Shown: positions 18,028 through 26,460 of the stretch, piece after piece
Layout: each line of letters begins with the position of its first letter
How positions within the stretch are numbered: the stretch's first letter is position 1
Assembly: GCF_003814555.1 (NCBI RefSeq)
Contig: NZ_RKQN01000001.1
Location: forward strand, 434,001 to 498,000
Source of the DNA: Vulcaniibacterium tengchongense
Lineage (GTDB): Bacteria > Pseudomonadota > Gammaproteobacteria > Xanthomonadales > Xanthomonadaceae
DNA length: 64,000 nt
Direction of reading: 5' to 3'
Notes under the pieces: generated by a model
The model's input: only the letters and a program-made list of their open reading frames with translations
Databases searched by the model: none
Told to the model about the DNA's origin: nothing
Translations under genes and position numbers: made by a program

Positions 18028-18300
18028 GATGCCCTATCGGCATCGGTCGCGCATGCGAACGCCCGGCCATGGCTGGCCGGGCCGGGCGTTCCGGAGCCGG
18101 CGCGGTGGCGCCCGGGACGGCGGCAGCGACCTTCGAGATGCGAGGCGATGCCCCATCGGCATCGCGCGCGGCGGCGAGCGCCCGGCCACGGATGGCCGGG
18201 CCGGGCGGTCCGGAGCCGGCCCGGCTGCGCCCGGGAGGGCGACAGCGACCTTCGGGATGCGAGGCCATGCCCTTCGGCATCGGTCGCGCATTCGATCCGC
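18028..18300. repeat. 119-bp tandem direct repeat with internal palindromes, 2.3 copies
   Basis: Units start at 18028, 18147 and 18266, exactly 119 bp apart. Units 1 and 2 are full and closely similar; the third is cut off after about 35 bp. Each full unit holds two inverted repeats: GATGCC/GGCATC with a short loop, and GCCCGGCCA/TGGCCGGGC. Unit differences fall mostly in loops. The array fills the first half of the 443-bp moaD-moaE gap. Bases 18301-18458 hold no gene that I can support. Confidence 0.85.
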
Positions 18301-18458
18301 CCGCCTCATGCAAGCACGCGGCCTTCGCCTGGGCCGCACGGCGCGGCGCCGGCGGTTGCCGCGAACCGCCGTCCACCCGGCCTGCGAGCGCGCCGCCCGT
18401 TCCCCTGTCGCCGCAGCCTGCGTACACGGCGCCGCCGCCGCGGTGCGACAATCGCCGG

Positions 18459-18896
18459 ATGAAGCGCTTCGCCCTCTCGGAGACCCCGTTCGACACCGCC
18501 GCGCTGCGCGCGCAGCTGCTCGACGACCGCGTCGGCGGTTACGCCAGCTTCGAAGGCTGGGTGCGCGACCACAACCAAGGGCGCGCGGTGCGCACCCTGC
18601 GCTACGAGGCCTACGCCGCGCTGGCCGAGACCGAGGGCGAGCGCGTGCTGGCCGAGGCGCTGGAGAAGTTCGACGTCCTCGACGCGCGCTGCGTGCATCG
18701 CGTCGGCGACCTGGCGATCGGCGAGCTCGCGGTGTGGGTCGGCGTCGCCGCCGCGCACCGCGACGCCGCATTCGCGGCTTGCCGCTACGTCATCGACGAG
18801 ATCAAGGCGCGCGTACCGATCTGGAAGCACGAGCGCTACGCCGACGGCGACGCCGGCTGGCTGCATCCCGAAACGAACGCAGGAGAGCCGCGATGA
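18459..18896 (+). CDS. moaE: Molybdopterin synthase catalytic subunit MoaE
   Basis: MoaE inserts two sulfurs into cyclic pyranopterin monophosphate using MoaD thiocarboxylate. The 145-residue protein has GGYASFEGWVRDHNQGRAVRTLRYEAY, HRVGDLAIGELAVWVGVAAAHRDAAFAACRYVIDEIK and the catalytic-lysine region VPIWKHERYADGD. The ATG at 18459 follows a GACAAT element at about 18447-18452, so the gene may have its own promoter with a very short leader. Its stop overlaps the next gene (ATGA). Confidence 0.93.
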   Translation: MKRFALSETPFDTAALRAQLLDDRVGGYASFEGWVRDHNQGRAVRTLRYEAYAALAETEGERVLAEALEKFDVLDARCVHRVGDLAIGELAVWVGVAAAHRDAAFAACRYVIDEIKARVPIWKHERYADGDAGWLHPETNAGEPR

Positions 18897-19897
18897 ACCT
18901 GAGATCCGTCTGCCTGCTGTCGCTGGCGCTGCTGGCGCCGGCGGCCGGCGCCGCCGAGTTGCTGGTGGGCAACAAGTCCGGCGACAGCGTGTGGCGGCTG
19001 TCGACCGAGGACGGGCGCAAGCGCGGCGAGTTCGCGGTGGGCCCGGCGCCGCACGAGATCGCGGTCTCGTCCGACGGTGCCCTGGCGCTGGTCAGCAACT
19101 ACGGCGGCGCGACGCCGGGCCGCACGCTGAGCGTGCTCGACCTGCGCGCCGGCAAGCTCCTGCGCGTCATCGACCTGGGCGAGCACGGCCGCCCGCACGG
19201 GCTGCGCTTCCTCCCCGGCGACCGCCGCGCGGTGGCGACCACGGAGGCCTCGGGCCGCCTGGTGCTGGTGGACATCGCCGCGGGCAAGGTGGAGGACGCG
19301 ATCGCGCTGGGGCCGGGCCGCGGCCACATGGTCGCGTTGTCCGCCGACGGCCGGACCGCCTACGTCACCAAGATCGATGCGGGCACGCTGAGCCGGGTCG
19401 ATCTCGAGGCCCGGCGCAAGAGCGGCGAGCGCGCCGCCGGCGCCGGCGCCGAGGGCGTGGCGGTGCACCCGCGCAGCGGCGAGGTGTGGGTCAGCAATCG
19501 CGAGGCCGGCACCGTCACCGTGCACGACCCGGACACGCTGGAGATCCGCGCTACGATCCCGAGCCCCGGCTTCCCGATCCGGGTAACGTTCACGCCCGAC
19601 GGCCGCCACGCGCTGGTCACCAATGCGCGCGCGGCGACCCTCGGCGTGATCGACGCCGCCGCCAGGCGTTCGCTGCACGCGATCGCGCTGGCGAAGCCGG
19701 GCGTCGAGTACCGGGAGACGCTGCTCGGCCGCGCCGCGTTGCCGATCGGCGTGACCGCCGATCCGGCCAGGCCGCGGGTGTACGTCGCGATCAGCGGCGG
19801 CGACGAGATCGCGGTGATCGACACGACGCGCTGGACGGTGGCCGAGCGCTGGGCGAGCGGGCGCGAGCCCGATGCCTTGGGCATCGTGGCGCGTTGA
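18893..19897 (+). CDS. Secreted YVTN/NHL-type beta-propeller protein
   Basis: This 334-residue protein has a clear signal peptide (MNLRSVCLLSLALLAPAAGAAE), followed by about seven propeller blades with the YVTN-like pattern (for example ALALVSNYGG, TAYVTKIDAGTLSRVDL, EVWVSNREAGTVTVHDPDTLEI, HALVTNARAATLGVID). It should act in the periplasm as a binding or scaffolding protein; its ligand is unknown. It is translationally coupled to moaE, so it may be expressed with molybdenum cofactor genes, but no functional link is known to me. Confidence 0.82.
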   Translation: MNLRSVCLLSLALLAPAAGAAELLVGNKSGDSVWRLSTEDGRKRGEFAVGPAPHEIAVSSDGALALVSNYGGATPGRTLSVLDLRAGKLLRVIDLGEHGRPHGLRFLPGDRRAVATTEASGRLVLVDIAAGKVEDAIALGPGRGHMVALSADGRTAYVTKIDAGTLSRVDLEARRKSGERAAGAGAEGVAVHPRSGEVWVSNREAGTVTVHDPDTLEIRATIPSPGFPIRVTFTPDGRHALVTNARAATLGVIDAAARRSLHAIALAKPGVEYRETLLGRAALPIGVTADPARPRVYVAISGGDEIAVIDTTRWTVAERWASGREPDALGIVAR

Positions 19898-20122
19898 GCC
19901 GGACGGAGCCCGCCGCCGCGCGATGGGCGGCGATCGGATCGCTGGCCCGGCCGCTGCCCGATCCGCGCATCGCCCTCCCGACAGCGGGAACGAAGGCGGT
20001 TGCCGACTTCACAGGGGCGGGGCATGAAGCGCGCCGCGGGCGCCCGCGCCGGGGGCGGGGGCGGGAAGGGCACGAAGAACCGACGCCCGCCGATGCGGCG
20101 TTCCGCGGGCCGGAAGGGCGAT

Positions 20123-20227
20123 GACCCCGCCGGCTGGCCTCGGCGCCCGCATCGATCGATACCGTTGCTGCCTTCCGGCCCTGGCGGGGTTTTCGACCTA
20201 GCGTCGCGAGGGGCCGACGGGGCCACC
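20123..20227 (-). ncRNA. ffs: Signal recognition particle 4.5S RNA
   Basis: This small SRP RNA binds Ffh and targets membrane proteins to the Sec translocon. On the minus strand the conserved domain IV reads CCAGGGCCGGAAGGCAGCAACGG. It contains the GGAA tetraloop (20176-20173), the closing GCC/GGC stem and the symmetric CAGG/AGCA loop contacted by Ffh. The flanking arms (GGCCCCG near 20226 and CGGGGTC near 20123) pair to form the rod. It lies downstream of tRNA-Ser(GGA) and near dnaX, a common place for this gene. The ends are estimated to within a few bases. Confidence 0.88.
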
Positions 20228-20250
20228 ATAGAGACGGGTGCTATCGAGAA

Positions 20251-20282
20251 GGAAAACCCGCACCTGGCGATGCGGGTTTTCC
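20251..20282 (-). terminator. Terminator after tRNA-Ser(GGA)
   Basis: A perfect 12-bp stem (arms 20251-20262 and 20271-20282, GGAAAACCCGCA) with an 8-nt loop and A/T runs at the base follows the tRNA on the minus strand. Confidence 0.85.
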
Positions 20283-20289
20283 GGAAATC

Positions 20290-20382
20290 TGGCGGAGAGA
20301 GCGGGATTCGAACCCGCGAAGCGGGGTTTAGCCGCTTACACACTTTCCAGGCGTGCTCCTTCAACCACTCGGACATCTCTCC
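20290..20382 (-). tRNA. tRNA-Ser (anticodon GGA)
   Basis: This 93-nt class II tRNA reads UCC/UCU codons. The acceptor stem GGAGAGA/TCTCTCC (plus positions 20376-20382 and 20294-20300) is followed by encoded GCCA. The anticodon loop CTGGAAA lies between CACGC and GTGTG, and there is a long variable arm. It is the second tRNA-Ser on this strand in the window. Confidence 0.96.
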
Positions 20383-20553
20383 GCACCTGGTACCGCGCTC
20401 CCGAGTGCGGCGTCCGGCCGTTTCGGGACATTGGATTCTAACTGCGCGGCGGTAGCGGAACAAGCGCGCGCGGCCGGCGCGGGCGGGCGTGGCACACTAT
20501 GGCCTTCCTCCTCGCACGTGCCGGCGCCCGCGCCCGGCCATCCCGAAGGCCGC

Positions 20554-22332
20554 ATGTCCTATCTCGTCCTCGCCCGCAAATGGCGCCCCAAGCGCTTCGC
20601 CGAACTGGTCGGGCAGGAGCACGTGGTGCGCGCGCTGACCAATGCGCTCGATTCGGGGCGCGTTCACCATGCGTTCCTGTTCACCGGCACCCGCGGCGTC
20701 GGCAAGACCACGATCGCGCGCATCTTCGCCAAGTCGCTGAACTGCGAGCGCGGCACGTCCGCCGAGCCCTGCGGCGAGTGCAACGCCTGCCGCGACATCG
20801 ACGCGGGGCGCTTCATCGACCTGCTCGAGATCGACGCCGCCAGCAACACCGGCGTCGACGACGTGCGCGAGGTGATCGACAACGCGCAGTACATGCCCAG
20901 CCGCGGCCGGGTGAAGGTGTACCTGATCGACGAGGTGCACATGCTGTCCAAGTCGGCCTTCAACGCGCTGCTGAAGACGCTGGAGGAGCCGCCCGGGCAC
21001 GTGAAGTTCCTGCTCGCGACCACCGACCCGCAGAAGCTGCCGGTGACGGTGCTGTCGCGCTGCCTGCAGTTCAACCTCAAGCGCCTGGACGAGCAGCAGA
21101 TCCAGGGGCAGATGACGCGCATCCTCGAGGCCGAGGGCATCGCCGCCGAGCCCGGCGCGATCCGCCAGCTGGCCAAGGCCGCGGACGGGAGCCTGCGCGA
21201 CGGCCTGTCGCTGCTCGACCAGGCGATCGCCTACACCGGCGGCCGGCTCGAGGACGCGGCGGTGGCGGCGATGCTCGGCACGGTGGACCGCACCCGCGTC
21301 GGCGCGCTGCTGGACGCATTGGCGCAGGGCGAGGGCGCGCGCCTGCTGGCCGAGATCGAGGCGCTGGCCGAGTTCTCGCCGGACTGGGACAGCGTGCTCG
21401 AGGCCTGCGGCGAGGCGTTGCACCGGATCCAGGTGCGGCAACTGGTGCCCGAGGCGCAGATCGAGAGCGACGGCGTCGACGTGGACGCGCTCGCGGCGCG
21501 GTTGCGGCCCGAAGTGGTGCAGCTGTGGTACCAGATGGCGCTGGCCGGCCGGCGCGAGCTGCCGCTGGCGCCGAGCCCGCGCGCCGGCTTCGAGATGACC
21601 CTGCTGCGCATGCTCGCGTTCCGGCCGGGCGAAGCCGAGGGCGCGCGCGTCGGCTCCGCGGCATCGCGCGAGGCGGCCGCCCCGTCCCCGCGACCGGCCG
21701 CCGCGGCGCCGGCGCGCGAGCGCCCGGCGCCGCCAAGCCCGTCCGTCGAGGAGGCGCCGGGCGAGCACGCGGCCGCGCCGCCGCCCAGGTCCGCGGCGCC
21801 GCCTGCGTCCGCGCCGCGCCACGATCCACCGCCGGCTGCGCCCGAGCGCGCGCGCGAATCCGCGCCGGCGATCGAGCTTGCGGCCGAGCCTTCCCGCGCC
21901 GCCGCGGCGCCGGCGGCGACCGACGCCGGCATCGCCGATGCCGAGGCCTGGCATGCGTTGGTCCTGGCCAGCGGCCTGAAGGGCCCGGCGCGCGAGTTGG
22001 CGGAGCACGCGCTCTTCGTCGGCTACGAGGCCGGCGTGCTGCGCCTGGCGCTGTCGCCCGCGGACGAGCTGCTGAACACGCCGATGTCGACCAGGCTGCT
22101 CGGCGAGGCGCTCGGCCGGGCGCTCGGCGCGCCGCCGCAGATCCGCTTCGAGATCGCGGCCGGACCGGCGGCGGTTGCGGGCGAGTCGCTGCGCGAACGC
22201 AACGCGCGCGCGCGCGACGCGCGCCAGGCGGCGGCCGAGGCCGCGTTCATGGGCGATCCGGACGTGCAGCGCCTGATCGCCCAGCACGGGGCGCGGATCG
22301 TCCCCGATTCGATCCGCCCGTTCGACGACTGA
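20554..22332 (+). CDS. dnaX: DNA polymerase III tau/gamma subunits
   Basis: This clamp-loader ATPase of 592 residues links core polymerases to the loader. The N-terminal AAA+ domain shows Walker [10 protein letters not shown], a four-Cys zinc module ([16 protein letters not shown]), the Walker B DEVHM and the sensor LLATTDPQK with an SRC arginine finger. Residues about 370-480 are an Ala/Pro-rich linker before the tau-specific C-domain ([22 protein letters not shown]...). The ATG at 20554 matches the family start [16 protein letters not shown] see no A-rich slippery heptamer in the linker, so production of a shorter gamma form is doubtful. ybaB and recR follow. Confidence 0.95.
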   Translation: MSYLVLARKWRPKRFAELVGQEHVVRALTNALDSGRVHHAFLFTGTRGVGKTTIARIFAKSLNCERGTSAEPCGECNACRDIDAGRFIDLLEIDAASNTGVDDVREVIDNAQYMPSRGRVKVYLIDEVHMLSKSAFNALLKTLEEPPGHVKFLLATTDPQKLPVTVLSRCLQFNLKRLDEQQIQGQMTRILEAEGIAAEPGAIRQLAKAADGSLRDGLSLLDQAIAYTGGRLEDAAVAAMLGTVDRTRVGALLDALAQGEGARLLAEIEALAEFSPDWDSVLEACGEALHRIQVRQLVPEAQIESDGVDVDALAARLRPEVVQLWYQMALAGRRELPLAPSPRAGFEMTLLRMLAFRPGEAEGARVGSAASREAAAPSPRPAAAAPARERPAPPSPSVEEAPGEHAAAPPPRSAAPPASAPRHDPPPAAPERARESAPAIELAAEPSRAAAAPAATDAGIADAEAWHALVLASGLKGPARELAEHALFVGYEAGVLRLALSPADELLNTPMSTRLLGEALGRALGAPPQIRFEIAAGPAAVAGESLRERNARARDARQAAAEAAFMGDPDVQRLIAQHGARIVPDSIRPFDD

Positions 22333-22355
22333 TTCCCTACCAAGCGAGAAACGAC

Positions 22356-22676
22356 ATGCGTGGAAACATCGCCCAGCTGATGCAGCAGGCGCAGCGGATG
22401 CAGGAGAACATGCAGCGCGTGCAGGAGGAGCTCGCCAGGCTCGAGGTGACCGGCAGCGCCGGCGCCGGCATGGTCAGCGTGACCCTGACCGGGCGCATGG
22501 AGTGCCGCAAGGTGCGCGTCGATCCGAGCGTGCTGAGCGACCCGGAGATGGCCGAGGACCTGATCGCCGCCGCGTTCAACGACGCCGTCAACAAGGTCAA
22601 CGCCGAGTCGCAGGCGAAGATGGCCGCCGCGACCGCCGGCATGCCGCTGCCGCCGGGCATGAAGATGCCGTTCTGA
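22356..22676 (+). CDS. YbaB/EbfC family nucleoid-associated protein
   Basis: This small DNA-binding protein of 106 residues forms a dimer with tweezers-like helices. [33 protein letters not shown] is the typical N-terminal helix, followed by the central sheet ([20 protein letters not shown]) and the Met/Pro-rich C-terminus ([11 protein letters not shown]). It lies between dnaX and recR as in most proteobacteria, and is thought to shape chromatin and modulate gene expression or repair. Confidence 0.94.
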   Translation: MRGNIAQLMQQAQRMQENMQRVQEELARLEVTGSAGAGMVSVTLTGRMECRKVRVDPSVLSDPEMAEDLIAAAFNDAVNKVNAESQAKMAAATAGMPLPPGMKMPF

Positions 22677-22761
22677 ACCGATCGCCCGTCGCTCCGCGAC
22701 GGCGGGAACCCCGCGGCCGCAGCGCCGCCGGGCTTCCGCCCGCGCGGGACGGCGGCGCCCG

Positions 22762-23361
22762 ATGCCGATGTCGTCCCTGCTCGAACAATTGATCGACGCG
22801 TTGCGCGTGCTGCCCGGCGTCGGCCAGAAATCCGCGCAACGCATGGCCTACCACGTGCTCGAGCGCGACCGCGCCGGCGGCGCGCGCCTGGCGGCGGCGC
22901 TGGCGTCTGCGGTGGAGCGCGTGGGCCATTGCGTGCGCTGCCGCGACTTCAGCGAGACCGAGGTCTGCGCGACCTGCGCCAGCGCCGGCCGCGACGCGCA
23001 CCAGCTGTGCGTGGTCGAGTCGCCGGCCGACCGCCTCGCGATCGAACAGGCCACCGGCTACCGCGGCCTGTACTTCGTGCTGCAGGGCCGGCTGTCGCCC
23101 TTGGATGGCGTCGGCCCGCGCGAGCTCGGCCTGGACACGCTGGCCGCGCGCCTGGCCGAGGGCGAGGTGCAGGAGCTGATCGTCGCCACCAACCCCACCG
23201 TCGAAGGCGAGGCCACCGCGCACTACCTGGCGCAGCTGGCGCGCCAGCACAAGGTGCGGCCGAGCCGGCTCGCGCACGGCGTGCCGCTGGGCGGCGAGCT
23301 GGAATACGTCGACCGCGGCACCCTGTCGCACGCGTTCGGCTCGCGCAGCGAGATGGAGTGA
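22762..23361 (+). CDS. recR: Recombination mediator RecR
   Basis: RecR works with RecO (gene at 54921 here) and RecF to load RecA at gaps. The 199-residue protein has the helix-hairpin-helix ([15 protein letters not shown]), a zinc finger with Cys57, Cys60, Cys69 and Cys72, the Toprim domain ([33 protein letters not shown]...) and the C-terminal Walker-like region. The start at 22768 ([10 protein letters not shown]) fits relatives better than 22762, but both are in frame. Transcription with dnaX-ybaB is likely. Confidence 0.94.
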   Translation: MPMSSLLEQLIDALRVLPGVGQKSAQRMAYHVLERDRAGGARLAAALASAVERVGHCVRCRDFSETEVCATCASAGRDAHQLCVVESPADRLAIEQATGYRGLYFVLQGRLSPLDGVGPRELGLDTLAARLAEGEVQELIVATNPTVEGEATAHYLAQLARQHKVRPSRLAHGVPLGGELEYVDRGTLSHAFGSRSEME

Positions 23362-23515
23362 GGCCGGGATCCGCGGCCGGCGACCCGAGGTCCGCAAACG
23401 CGCGATCCGCGCACGGCCTGGTTGCCAGCGCCATCGCCGGGCGCTCGCCGCAGGGCTTCCGCCGAACCCGCGAAGGCGGCAGTATCCGAGTCCGCACCCG
23501 AACCCCGAGCCGGCC

Positions 23516-23872
23516 ATGACCGACACCATCTTCCACAAGATCATCCGCCGCGAGATCCCTGCCGACGTGGTCTACGAGGACGAGCACCTGATCGCGTTCC
23601 GCGACATCGCGCCGCAGGCGCCGGTGCACGTGCTGTTCGTGCCGAAGACCTCGATCGCCACGCTCAACGACCTGCGCGCCGACCAGGCCGAGATCGTCGG
23701 CCGCCTGGCCCACGCCGCGGCCGAGTACGCCAAGCGCGAAGGCTTCGCCGAGGACGGCTACCGCGTGGTGATCAACTGCAACGGCCACGGCGGCCAGACC
23801 GTGTACCAGCTGCACCTGCACCTGCTCGCCGGCGCGCCGCTGGGACGATTCGGCGCCGGCCGCGAGGCGTGA
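23516..23872 (+). CDS. Histidine triad (HIT/HinT-like) nucleotide-binding protein
   Basis: This 118-residue cytoplasmic protein of the HINT branch is expected to hydrolyse purine nucleoside phosphoramidates such as aminoacyl-adenylates. The start (TIFHKIIRREIPADVVYEDEHLIAFRDIAPQAPVHVLFVPK) and end fit the family. The triad motif reads VYQLHLHLL: the nucleophile His100 and following His102 are kept, but the first histidine is Gln98. The gene ends just before a strong bidirectional terminator. Confidence 0.92.
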   Translation: MTDTIFHKIIRREIPADVVYEDEHLIAFRDIAPQAPVHVLFVPKTSIATLNDLRADQAEIVGRLAHAAAEYAKREGFAEDGYRVVINCNGHGGQTVYQLHLHLLAGAPLGRFGAGREA

Positions 23873-23894
23873 CGGCAGGGCGGATCGCGCCCAC

Positions 23895-23924
23895 GAAAAA
23901 GCCCGCCGCGCGGCGGGCTTTTTC
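23895..23924. terminator. Bidirectional terminator between HIT gene and slp
   Basis: A perfect stem GAAAAAGCCCGCCG with its complement and a 2-nt apex has A5 and T5 at its base. It serves the plus-strand HIT gene and the minus-strand Slp operon. Confidence 0.9.
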
Positions 23925-23944
23925 ATGCGCGGAACGCGGGCCGG

Positions 23945-24445
23945 TCACCACCAGCCCCAGCCCCACCACGGCCACGGATGCGGCGGGTAGTTGTTGTAGA
24001 TCACGTCGACGGTCTCGCGCTGCGGCCACAGGTAGACCACGTCGGCGTCGACCACCGGGAAGCGGTAGTCGTAGCCGCCGATCTTGCGGGTCTCGTAGCC
24101 GGACACGCGGCCGACGAAGGTGACTTCGCGGTTCTTCTCGAACACCGCCGGGTCGTAGAAGCCGGTGCGGCAGGCGAGGAAGCGGCCGCCGGTGTCGTCG
24201 CTGCCCCAGGACGGGCGGCCGGTCGTGCCGAGGTTGGTCGAGATCATCTCGAAGCAGGTGCGGTTGCTCTGCGGTTCGACCTGGACGATGCGGCCGCCCC
24301 AGCGCACGGCGGCGCCGGTGCTGTCGTTGGCGGCGGCGTCGCGCGGGGTGATCGAGGCGAACTCGCCCTGCAGCGGCTTGGGCTGGGTGGCGCAGGCGGC
24401 GAGCAGGACCGCGCTGGCGGCGAGTACGGCGAGACGGGCGTTCAT
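23945..24445 (-). CDS. Slp-family outer-membrane lipoprotein
   Basis: This is a 166-residue predicted lipoprotein: the signal MNARLAVLAASAVLLAAC gives a lipobox with Cys18. The mature part (ITPRDA, VRWGGRIVQVEPQSNRTCFEMIS, FLACRTGFYDPAVFEKNREVTFVGRVSGYETRKIGGYDYRFPVVDADVVYLWP) is the Slp/YeaY fold of starvation- and acid-induced outer-membrane lipoproteins. The C-terminus is strikingly Trp/Pro-rich (PPHPWPWWGWGWW). Its ATG overlaps the stop of the transglutaminase gene (ATGA), making it the last gene of the MoxR-DUF58-TgpA operon. Confidence 0.88.
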   Translation of the reverse strand: MNARLAVLAASAVLLAACATQPKPLQGEFASITPRDAAANDSTGAAVRWGGRIVQVEPQSNRTCFEMISTNLGTTGRPSWGSDDTGGRFLACRTGFYDPAVFEKNREVTFVGRVSGYETRKIGGYDYRFPVVDADVVYLWPQRETVDVIYNNYPPHPWPWWGWGWW

Positions 24446-26460
24446 CTGCGTTCTCCTGGAGGCGTCGCACGACCGGGGCCCTGCGACGCGGACGGGGCGG
24501 GGGTCGGGCGATGCCGGCGCAGGGCCTGGGCCAGCGCGCGGGCGGTGCGTCCCCCCGGTTCGCCGACAGCGTAGCGCCATTCGCTGAAACGGTGGCTGAG
24601 TTCGCGCAGGGCGGGGCCCAGGTCGGGCCGCGCCGCGGCCACCCGGGCGGCCCAGGCTCCCGCCGGCTCGTGCGGTTCGCGCTCCAGGCCGAGCCGCCGG
24701 TAGCGGCGGCCGAGCGCATGCCAGGCGCGCAGCACCGGGTCGCGTTCGCGCTCCCCGCGCGCGCTCAGCCATAGCATCCACGCCAGGGCGAGCGCGGCGC
24801 AGGCCGCGAACAGCAGCACCAGGTGCGCGCCGTCCAGGCGCTGCACGCCCAGCCCGCTGAGCAGGCGTTCCTGGCGACGCGCGTCGAAGCCGAGGACGAA
24901 GTCGTTCCAGCCGCGCCGCAGCCAGTCGCCGACGTCGACCAGCGAGCGCGCGCCGCCGCCGAGGCCCCCGAGCAGGCCGTCGGCGCCGGGCAGGCGGTCC
25001 CCGATGGTGTCGTAGATGCGTTCCGGGGCGACCGCCGCGGTCGGGTCGACCCGCACCCAGCCGCGCCCGCGCAGCCAGACTTCGGTCCAGGCATGCGCGT
25101 CGGAACGGCGCACCAGCCAGTAGTCGCCGATCGGATTGCGGTAGCCCCCGGCATAGCCGGTGACCACGCGCGCGGGCACGCCGGCGGCCCGCATCAGCAC
25201 CGCGAAGGCCGAGCTGAAGTGCTCGCAGAAGCCGGCCCGGGTATCGAACAGGAACTCGTCGACCGCATGCCGGCCGGGCAGCGGCGTCTCCAGGGTGTAG
25301 GCGAAGTCGCGGCGGATCCAGGCGAGCGCACGGCGCACCACCGCGGCGTCGTCGCCGCCGGCCTCGGCGCGCCATTGCCGGCCCAGCGCCACGGTACGCG
25401 GGTTGTAGCCCTCGGGCAGTCGCAGCGCGAGCGCGCGCAGCGCGCGCGGCAGGTGCGGCTGGTGGTGCCGCGGCGCGGCCGAGCGCAGCCGCCAGCGGCT
25501 CACCGAGGTCTGCGGCCGCAGCGCCTGCAGGCCATGGTCCGGCGCCAGCGTGGCCCCGTCCGGCGCGGCCAGGGGCAGGTCGAGCGCGACCAGTTGGCGG
25601 CGGTCGGTCGGCTCCAGCTCGATCTCGTAGTCCCAGTGCGGCGGCCCGGCATCGAACGGCGCCGGCGCGATCCCCGGCGGCCAGCGCAGCTGCCACCAGG
25701 TGCGGCCGTCGAAGTCCCACAGCACCGGCCCGCGCCAGTACAGCTGCTGGCGCGCCGGGACGGGGCCGAAGAAGCGGGCCCGCAGCGCCGGGCGCTCGTC
25801 GCCGATCAGGTCCAGCCATTGCCCGGGGCTCATCCGGTCCGAGAGGCCGGGCCGCGCCAGCGCACGCTCCGGGATGCCCCACAGCGGCGCGCCCAGGCGC
25901 GGCACCAGCCAGAACGTCGCCAGCGCCAGCGGCAGGCCGACCGCCAGCAGGCGGCCGGTCGCCGCCAGCCGCCGCCACAGCGGCGGCGCGGGGTCGGGGG
26001 CGCCCGCTTCCAGGTCGGCCAGACGCTGCAGCGTCGCCAGCGCGAGCAGCGCCGCGAGCAGGCCGAGCAGCAGCGACAGCGGCCCTTGGTCGAGCAGGAA
26101 GGTCGCGAACGGCGCGAACAGGGCGAAGCCGACCAGGCTGCGCGCATCGCGCAGGGTGAAGGTTTCCGCCGGCTTGAGCGCGATCATCGCCGCCAGCAAC
26201 GCGCAGCCGGTGTCGCGGCCGAGCGAGAAGCGGCTGGACGCGAGCACCAGGCCGACCAGCGCCAGCGCCAGCAGCAGGCGCAGCGCGCCGGGCAGCGGCC
26301 GCCGCCAGGTCAGCAGCGCGACGGCGACGGCGGTGGCGCCGAGGCCGCCCTGCAACGCGCCGGGCAACTGCAGCAGCAGCGGCAGCAGCGCGGCCGCCGC
26401 GGTCAGCAGGGTGGCCCGCCTTGCGGCCGGGTCCAGCGGCAGCGGGCGCGCGCTAGGCAT
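24442..26460 (-). CDS. TgpA-like transglutaminase membrane protein (DUF3488)
   Basis: This 672-residue inner-membrane protein has about six N-terminal membrane segments (to about residue 190), a periplasmic transglutaminase-like domain with the catalytic triad Cys412 (AGFCEHFSS), His456 (SDAHAWTEVW) and Asp472 (VDPTAAV), one more membrane helix at about 550 and a cytoplasmic tail. It resembles Pseudomonas TgpA, which is essential there and lies in the same MoxR-DUF58-TgpA order. The true substrate of this family is not established. Its start overlaps the DUF58 stop by 8 bases. Confidence 0.9.
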   Translation of the reverse strand: MPSARPLPLDPAARRATLLTAAAALLPLLLQLPGALQGGLGATAVAVALLTWRRPLPGALRLLLALALVGLVLASSRFSLGRDTGCALLAAMIALKPAETFTLRDARSLVGFALFAPFATFLLDQGPLSLLLGLLAALLALATLQRLADLEAGAPDPAPPLWRRLAATGRLLAVGLPLALATFWLVPRLGAPLWGIPERALARPGLSDRMSPGQWLDLIGDERPALRARFFGPVPARQQLYWRGPVLWDFDGRTWWQLRWPPGIAPAPFDAGPPHWDYEIELEPTDRRQLVALDLPLAAPDGATLAPDHGLQALRPQTSVSRWRLRSAAPRHHQPHLPRALRALALRLPEGYNPRTVALGRQWRAEAGGDDAAVVRRALAWIRRDFAYTLETPLPGRHAVDEFLFDTRAGFCEHFSSAFAVLMRAAGVPARVVTGYAGGYRNPIGDYWLVRRSDAHAWTEVWLRGRGWVRVDPTAAVAPERIYDTIGDRLPGADGLLGGLGGGARSLVDVGDWLRRGWNDFVLGFDARRQERLLSGLGVQRLDGAHLVLLFAACAALALAWMLWLSARGERERDPVLRAWHALGRRYRRLGLEREPHEPAGAWAARVAAARPDLGPALRELSHRFSEWRYAVGEPGGRTARALAQALRRHRPTPAPSASQGPGRATPPGERR

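Noticed and set aside
18028-18300. CRISPR array
   Set aside because: The repeats are 119 bp, contiguous, without spacers, and number only 2.3.
16010-18896. Moco riboswitch upstream of moaA or moaE
   Set aside because: moaA starts inside the preceding gene, so there is no leader, and the 119-bp repeats do not resemble the known Moco motif.
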